From assembly GCF_052162025.1 (NCBI RefSeq), contig NZ_CP197401.1:2232001-2296000 (forward strand): a stretch of 64,000 nucleotides of DNA. Reading direction: 5' to 3'. A model generated the notes under the pieces. The model did not search any database and was not told where the DNA came from. It worked only from the letters and a program-made list of their open reading frames with translations. Shown here one piece after another: positions 61,093 to 64,000 of the stretch (within the stretch, counting starts at the first letter, position 1; the number at the start of each line of letters is the position of its first letter). Source of the DNA: Methylobacter sp015476545 (GTDB lineage: Bacteria > Pseudomonadota > Gammaproteobacteria > Methylococcales > Methylomonadaceae). Both the position numbers and the translations under genes were made by a program.

Positions 61093-61438
61093 TCCCTGCC
61101 TTTTCTGCCATCCATAGTAACGCTTCCAGCCATTGAGCGCTAAGGCTTGCACTAATAAAAATGCTTGCCGGCATTCCCGCTCTTTTTGAAATGTTTTCCA
61201 ATACTCTTTTAAATTTTGGGTTTTGTTCTTTTTGAATAAGACTTGCCAACCAGATTGTTTCTAAATCAACGCCTGCACCATTTGCTATTCTTTCGGCCGT
61301 TTCTTGTGCTGCTCCGCCTCCTTTTTTCATTACTGATAATGATGCTGGCTTGATTTGTAGGTATTCGGCTAGTTCTGCATCGGTTTCAAATCCTTTATTT
61401 AATTTACATTGTTCTAGGTAATCTCTAAGTGTTTTCAT
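61067..61438 (-). CDS. DUF3693-type phage repressor with HTH (RstR-like role)
   Basis: A 123-residue protein with an N-terminal helix-turn-helix (ETDAELAEYLQIKPASLSVM, GAAQETAERIANGAGVDLET) and a hydrophobic C-terminal region, matching DUF3693 proteins of filamentous phages. It is transcribed away from the rep operon with 122 bases between them, the layout of the CTX phage repressor. Its last codons (ILYIM) are made of the dif-like site, so integration defines the C terminus. Confidence 0.72.
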   Translation of the reverse strand: MKTLRDYLEQCKLNKGFETDAELAEYLQIKPASLSVMKKGGGAAQETAERIANGAGVDLETIWLASLIQKEQNPKFKRVLENISKRAGMPASIFISASLSAQWLEALLWMAEKAGNNSILYIM

Positions 61439-61560
61439 CTGTTTTTTCCAGTGATTTAAAAATTAGTTTGACAACTATCTAACTAAATTATTAGACTGAC
61501 AACTAATTAGTTAGATACCTAACTAATATTTAAATTCAAATTTACCATAGAGGGCAAGCT
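61439..61560. promoter_or_regulatory. Divergent phage control region with repeated operators
   Basis: It contains a perfect inverted repeat ATTAGTTAG-ATAC-CTAACTAAT (61,506-61,527), a TCTAACTAA half-site at about 61,478, and the 9-base direct repeat TGACAACTA at 61,469 and 61,497. A TTGACA lies at 61,468-61,473. These are the likely repressor binding sites between the repressor and rep transcripts. Confidence 0.65.
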
Positions 61561-61968
61561 ATGAACATGGAACAACAAATAGAAAGGCAACGGGTTCTGT
61601 ATTATCAGTCTCTTGAACTTTCTCGTCTGTTGAGCTATTTGGCTTATGAATATCATCTGAAAGACGAACGTTATGAGCGTGTAGAGCGTTTGAATCGTAA
61701 AGCCGAAGCACGTATGGATCGTCGCTTTGATCGCCTTATGGAATTGCATGAGGCGTATATGGCTTACCTTCAGAAACAAATTGATTCTTCTATGAAATCG
61801 ACAGGCCTTGCCCTGTCCCCTGCTCAGCCTGTCGAAGCTGTAGGGCAGGGGGCTTCTTATGAATGTTCTGTCTGTCTTGATACAGGTTACGTATGGGATA
61901 ACGACGAATATACCAATGTTCCATGCCGCGATTGTGGTGCATGGTTTGAAATTGGAGTACCTCAATAA
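61561..61968 (+). CDS. Phage protein with C-terminal zinc-ribbon-like motif
   Basis: A 135-residue protein. The N-terminal 75 residues are a charged helix (ERYERVERLNRKAEARMDRR). A linker (about residues 80-98, STGLALSPAQPVEAVGQGAS) is encoded by a hairpin-forming repeat. The C-terminal part has CSVC and CRDC, a possible zinc ribbon. A GAGGGCAAGCT site precedes the ATG. No family is recognised. Its stop overlaps the next start by one base. Confidence 0.6.
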   Translation: MNMEQQIERQRVLYYQSLELSRLLSYLAYEYHLKDERYERVERLNRKAEARMDRRFDRLMELHEAYMAYLQKQIDSSMKSTGLALSPAQPVEAVGQGASYECSVCLDTGYVWDNDEYTNVPCRDCGAWFEIGVPQ

Positions 61969-62156
61969 TGCCTCGCCAAATGAAAAACCTGTCGCCTAGC
62001 GACTTCTCTGAATTCTGCATTCGTGTTCATGATGCCTCAGCCTCTCTGATGGATTTCGAAGACTACTATGAATGCTATTTCGAAGTACTCCAGTTGCTTT
62101 GGTGGAATGCCGACATAGATTTGCCGTTAGCCATTAACACTCAAGGTGGAAATTAA
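61968..62156 (+). CDS. Small phage protein of unknown function
   Basis: A 62-residue protein starting MPRQMKNLSPSDFSEFCIRV, acidic and rich in aromatic residues. It overlaps the preceding stop as TAATG and ends two bases before the rep gene, so it is part of the same transcript. Not recognised. Confidence 0.5.
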   Translation: MPRQMKNLSPSDFSEFCIRVHDASASLMDFEDYYECYFEVLQLLWWNADIDLPLAINTQGGN

Positions 62157-62158
62157 TC

Positions 62159-63499
62159 ATGGATGCGTTGTTTTATACCTTGCCTAAATCTCTGCAAGAT
62201 CGCATCTTGCCGCCTGCCAAAAAGTTTAAATTGTCGCCTGCTGCCCAGGCAAAAAAGGCGGCCATGGAAGCAACCATTGAACCGAAGAAATACCGTTCTG
62301 TTTCAGTTGGCCGCGAAGTGAGCACCAGCGACGAGGTACGAGGAGCGCAGTCGAGCGCCGCGGCCATCCCCCCCTTTACTAACAGGGGGGGAAAGTCGAG
62401 CGCTAACGGGCCGATGAGTCTACCCAGTTGGGAAGCCAAAGAATATTTAAAAATTGTTTCTTTGGGTGCTAAAGGCAAATTTCAGAAAGTGGCAATTCCG
62501 TTGCCGGATAAATCTAAAAATGTCCGTCATTCCTTTGTCGACTGGGTGAACTTTACGTTCAAGGTGGGCAATTTCCCCTTGTCATTGCCTTCCGGCCATC
62601 CCGCTATTACGGATAAAGACTATGTGGAGGCTTTATCGGTTCATCTATTCAATATCTTTGGCTATGGCGTAACCGGCCAGCGTGAATCGGGCATGAACTT
62701 CTATAAAAGCTCTTTTGATCTCGGTTATCACGGCTGGGGGCTGGTCTGCATTGGCGGCCAACAGGATACCGTTCTAGTGACTGTGAAAGGTCAGGGACTT
62801 ATGTCGGCTTCACCGGGCTGGGAATACCGCCTCTATCAATTCCTTCTCTCTGTAAAGGATGCCAAGCTTACCCGCGTCTATCTGGCATCAGACAACTTCC
62901 ATAGTAAAACCTCAATGGATGATTATCTGGCTATGTACCATGCGGGTCTTTTTGTTAATCGGGGCAGGGCGCCGAATATTGAACAGGTTGGTAATTGGAT
63001 TAAGCCGACTGGCAAGGGACGCACGCTTTATATCGGCAATCGTAAAAGTGGCAAATTGTTAAGAATCTATGAAAAAGGTCTTCAACTGGCTAACGGTTTT
63101 CATGAAAAGTATCCCAACTGGATCAGAGTTGAACTCGAACTTAAAAATGATGATCGGTTGATCCCATTTGACTGCCTTTTAAGGCCCGGCCAGTACTTGG
63201 CTGGGGCTTATCCGGCCTTAGCCAATATGCACAAAATCCAAACCCGAATTGATACGTTCAAAAAGACCGTTGAAAGCACATTTGAACGGGCTGTTGAAGT
63301 GACGCGGCACCAATTCGGCAAATACATCTACACGATCTGTGAAATCTTGGGGGCCGAAGAAGCCATCAAGGTATTAACTGAGGGCAAGCAGGAATTACCA
63401 AAGCGGCTCAATTTTGACACCTTCGCGCAATATGCCGAAGGTGACTACATTCATTCTTTACCCACAAAAACTTATGAATCAGGAGTAATCCCATTATGA
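62159..63499 (+). CDS. Phage replication initiation protein (Rep, Rep_trans type)
   Basis: A 446-residue protein. The conserved core begins at about residue 120 with SFVDWVNFTF and includes GWGLVCIGGQQDTVLVTVKG, LTRVYLASDNFHSKTSMDDY, GRTLYIGNRKSGKLLRIYEK and IRVELELKNDDRLIPFD. These are the rolling-circle initiator signatures of PF02486-type phage replication proteins such as RstA. A hairpin inside the gene (62,365-62,391, flanked by 10-base direct repeats) encodes a linker near residues 62-82. Its stop overlaps the next start by four bases (ATGA). Confidence 0.8.
   Translation: MDALFYTLPKSLQDRILPPAKKFKLSPAAQAKKAAMEATIEPKKYRSVSVGREVSTSDEVRGAQSSAAAIPPFTNRGGKSSANGPMSLPSWEAKEYLKIVSLGAKGKFQKVAIPLPDKSKNVRHSFVDWVNFTFKVGNFPLSLPSGHPAITDKDYVEALSVHLFNIFGYGVTGQRESGMNFYKSSFDLGYHGWGLVCIGGQQDTVLVTVKGQGLMSASPGWEYRLYQFLLSVKDAKLTRVYLASDNFHSKTSMDDYLAMYHAGLFVNRGRAPNIEQVGNWIKPTGKGRTLYIGNRKSGKLLRIYEKGLQLANGFHEKYPNWIRVELELKNDDRLIPFDCLLRPGQYLAGAYPALANMHKIQTRIDTFKKTVESTFERAVEVTRHQFGKYIYTICEILGAEEAIKVLTEGKQELPKRLNFDTFAQYAEGDYIHSLPTKTYESGVIPL
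62349..62403. repeat. Hairpin insertion inside the rep gene flanked by a 10-base direct repeat
   Basis: AGTCGAGCGC at 62,349-62,358 and 62,394-62,403 bracket a run of C residues, a short loop and a run of G residues that form a strong hairpin. It is in frame and lies upstream of the conserved Rep core. Confidence 0.55.
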
Positions 63500-63801
63500 A
63501 AATGAAAGTGATTGGTTGGAAGCATAGCAAAGGCGAATTTAACGGCAATCCTTACGACTATGTAACGATTTACACGTTAGCTCGTCTTGAGCAAAAAGAT
63601 AATCAGCGTGGATCGGCCGGCATTGAGATGAGAGGTGAATCCCAGCTTGTAGAAAAGCTGAAAAAAATCGATTTTGGTTCCGAAGTTGTCTGCGACGTGG
63701 AAACCGAAACCAGGGCAACCGGCAAAGGCCAATTTGCTGAAATGGTCGTTAATGTCTCGCCTGTGGTTTCGCCTGTTGCTGCCATGGGGGCAAAACAATA
63801 A
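63496..63801 (+). CDS. Phage single-stranded DNA-binding protein (inovirus type)
   Basis: A 101-residue protein starting MKMKVIGWKHSKGEFNGNPY and ending in a beta strand plus short tail, with the size and position of the gene V-type ssDNA-binding protein of filamentous phages. It overlaps rep and the following gene by ATGA and TAATG. The assignment rests on position and general pattern. Confidence 0.68.
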   Translation: MKMKVIGWKHSKGEFNGNPYDYVTIYTLARLEQKDNQRGSAGIEMRGESQLVEKLKKIDFGSEVVCDVETETRATGKGQFAEMVVNVSPVVSPVAAMGAKQ

Positions 63802-64000
63802 TGGCTACCGGTGCGCCTGCCTTTGTTCAGGTTTGCACGGTTGCTACAAATCCATGCCCTGCGGGTTATGAATCCGTAGTGCAGGCTTACCTGATTGATC
63901 CGGCTTATCAAACTCAAACTGAAATTATGCTGAGTCAATCGGGTATTGATTGGACTGCTGTTTACGATGCGTTCGGCATGTCCTTGTTGATGTTCGCGCT
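63801..64000 (+). CDS. Start of a further inovirus structural or membrane protein gene (partial)
   Basis: The ATG at 63,801 overlaps the stop of the ssDNA-binding protein gene. The 66 visible residues (MATGAPAFVQVCTVATNPCP, YLIDPAYQTQTEIML) include two cysteines and a beginning hydrophobic stretch (AFGMSLLMFA). It resembles small inovirus proteins before the coat gene. Its end is outside the window. Confidence 0.5.
   Translation, partial: MATGAPAFVQVCTVATNPCPAGYESVVQAYLIDPAYQTQTEIMLSQSGIDWTAVYDAFGMSLLMFA

Larger units (their letters stand above)
61065..64000. mobile_element. Filamentous phage (inovirus-type) prophage, left part; continues beyond the window
   Basis: The dif-like junction, divergent DUF3693 repressor, two small genes, Rep protein, ssDNA-binding protein and the start of a further gene are arranged with overlapping stops and starts, as in CTX/Pf-type inoviruses. 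The coat and Zot genes would lie to the right. AT content is higher than in uvrA. Confidence 0.75.

Noticed and set aside
60955..61152. A 65-residue minus-strand frame next to uvrA
   Set aside because: It spans the tandem repeats and dif-like site and overlaps the repressor gene in another frame.
1..64000. CRISPR arrays, tRNA or rRNA genes
   Set aside because: No regularly spaced direct repeats and no cloverleaf or rRNA core sequence was recognised on reading both strands.

Overview
The window is chromosomal DNA from a Gram-negative gammaproteobacterium. Outer-membrane systems are plentiful: a chaperone-usher fimbria, an RND efflux operon, lipoproteins and an autotransporter-type barrel. A secreted protein with a VPxPA-CTERM sorting tail and scattered REP-like hairpins with fragments of REP-associated transposases would fit a methylotroph of the Methylococcales. 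That placement is inference, because no methane-oxidation gene lies in the window.

Layout. 1-21,015 is dominated by a type VI secretion system (T6SS): the end of tssF, then tssG and tssH/clpV, followed by a patchwork of effector-like, immunity-like and broken genes (4,254-7,589). An outer-membrane barrel protein (7,610-8,968) and a fused TssB/TssC-like sheath protein (9,441-10,916, minus) come next. A plus-strand vgrG island follows (11,243-19,031): VgrG, DUF6484, DUF2169, a ketosynthase-like protein without its catalytic residues, a DUF4150 PAAR-like protein with an HNH-type tail, a SMI1/KNR4 immunity protein, a TIGR02270 repeat protein and an unlisted 57-residue membrane protein. A lysozyme/immunity-type pair lies on the minus strand (19,326-21,015).

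21,044-22,980 is a scar region with a decayed IS6-family element, an integrase fragment and a RAYT fragment. 23,653-27,005 holds a caspase-like lipoprotein whose catalytic His is Leu, paired with a membrane-anchored Ser/Thr kinase. 27,091-34,450 is an mdtABC-type efflux operon on the minus strand. 34,886-39,420 carries a VPxPA-CTERM protein, a membrane pentapeptide-repeat protein and a PQQ-type sugar dehydrogenase lipoprotein. 40,360-45,570 is a complete fimbrial operon of pilin, chaperone, usher and tip adhesin. 45,852-47,617 holds small accessory genes.

47,778-51,586 is a trehalose/maltooligosaccharide operon in which treZ and a DUF5752 gene look intact, while treY and a glycosyltransferase have been reduced to their ends by internal deletions. 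51,813-60,930 is housekeeping: DUF2905, a DEAD-box helicase, rhomboid, phospholipase D, a DODA dioxygenase and uvrA.

From about 61,065 to the end the window enters a filamentous phage (inovirus-type) prophage. It has a dif-like junction, a divergent DUF3693 repressor, a Rep protein and an ssDNA-binding protein, and it runs off the right edge.

The strongest leads are: the effector graveyard behind clpV, with a duplicated clpV tail marking the rearrangement; the pseudo-caspase/kinase pair; the catalytically stripped ketosynthase in the vgrG island; the secreted lysozyme/immunity pair; and the dif-type prophage junction fused to the 3' end of the phage repressor gene.
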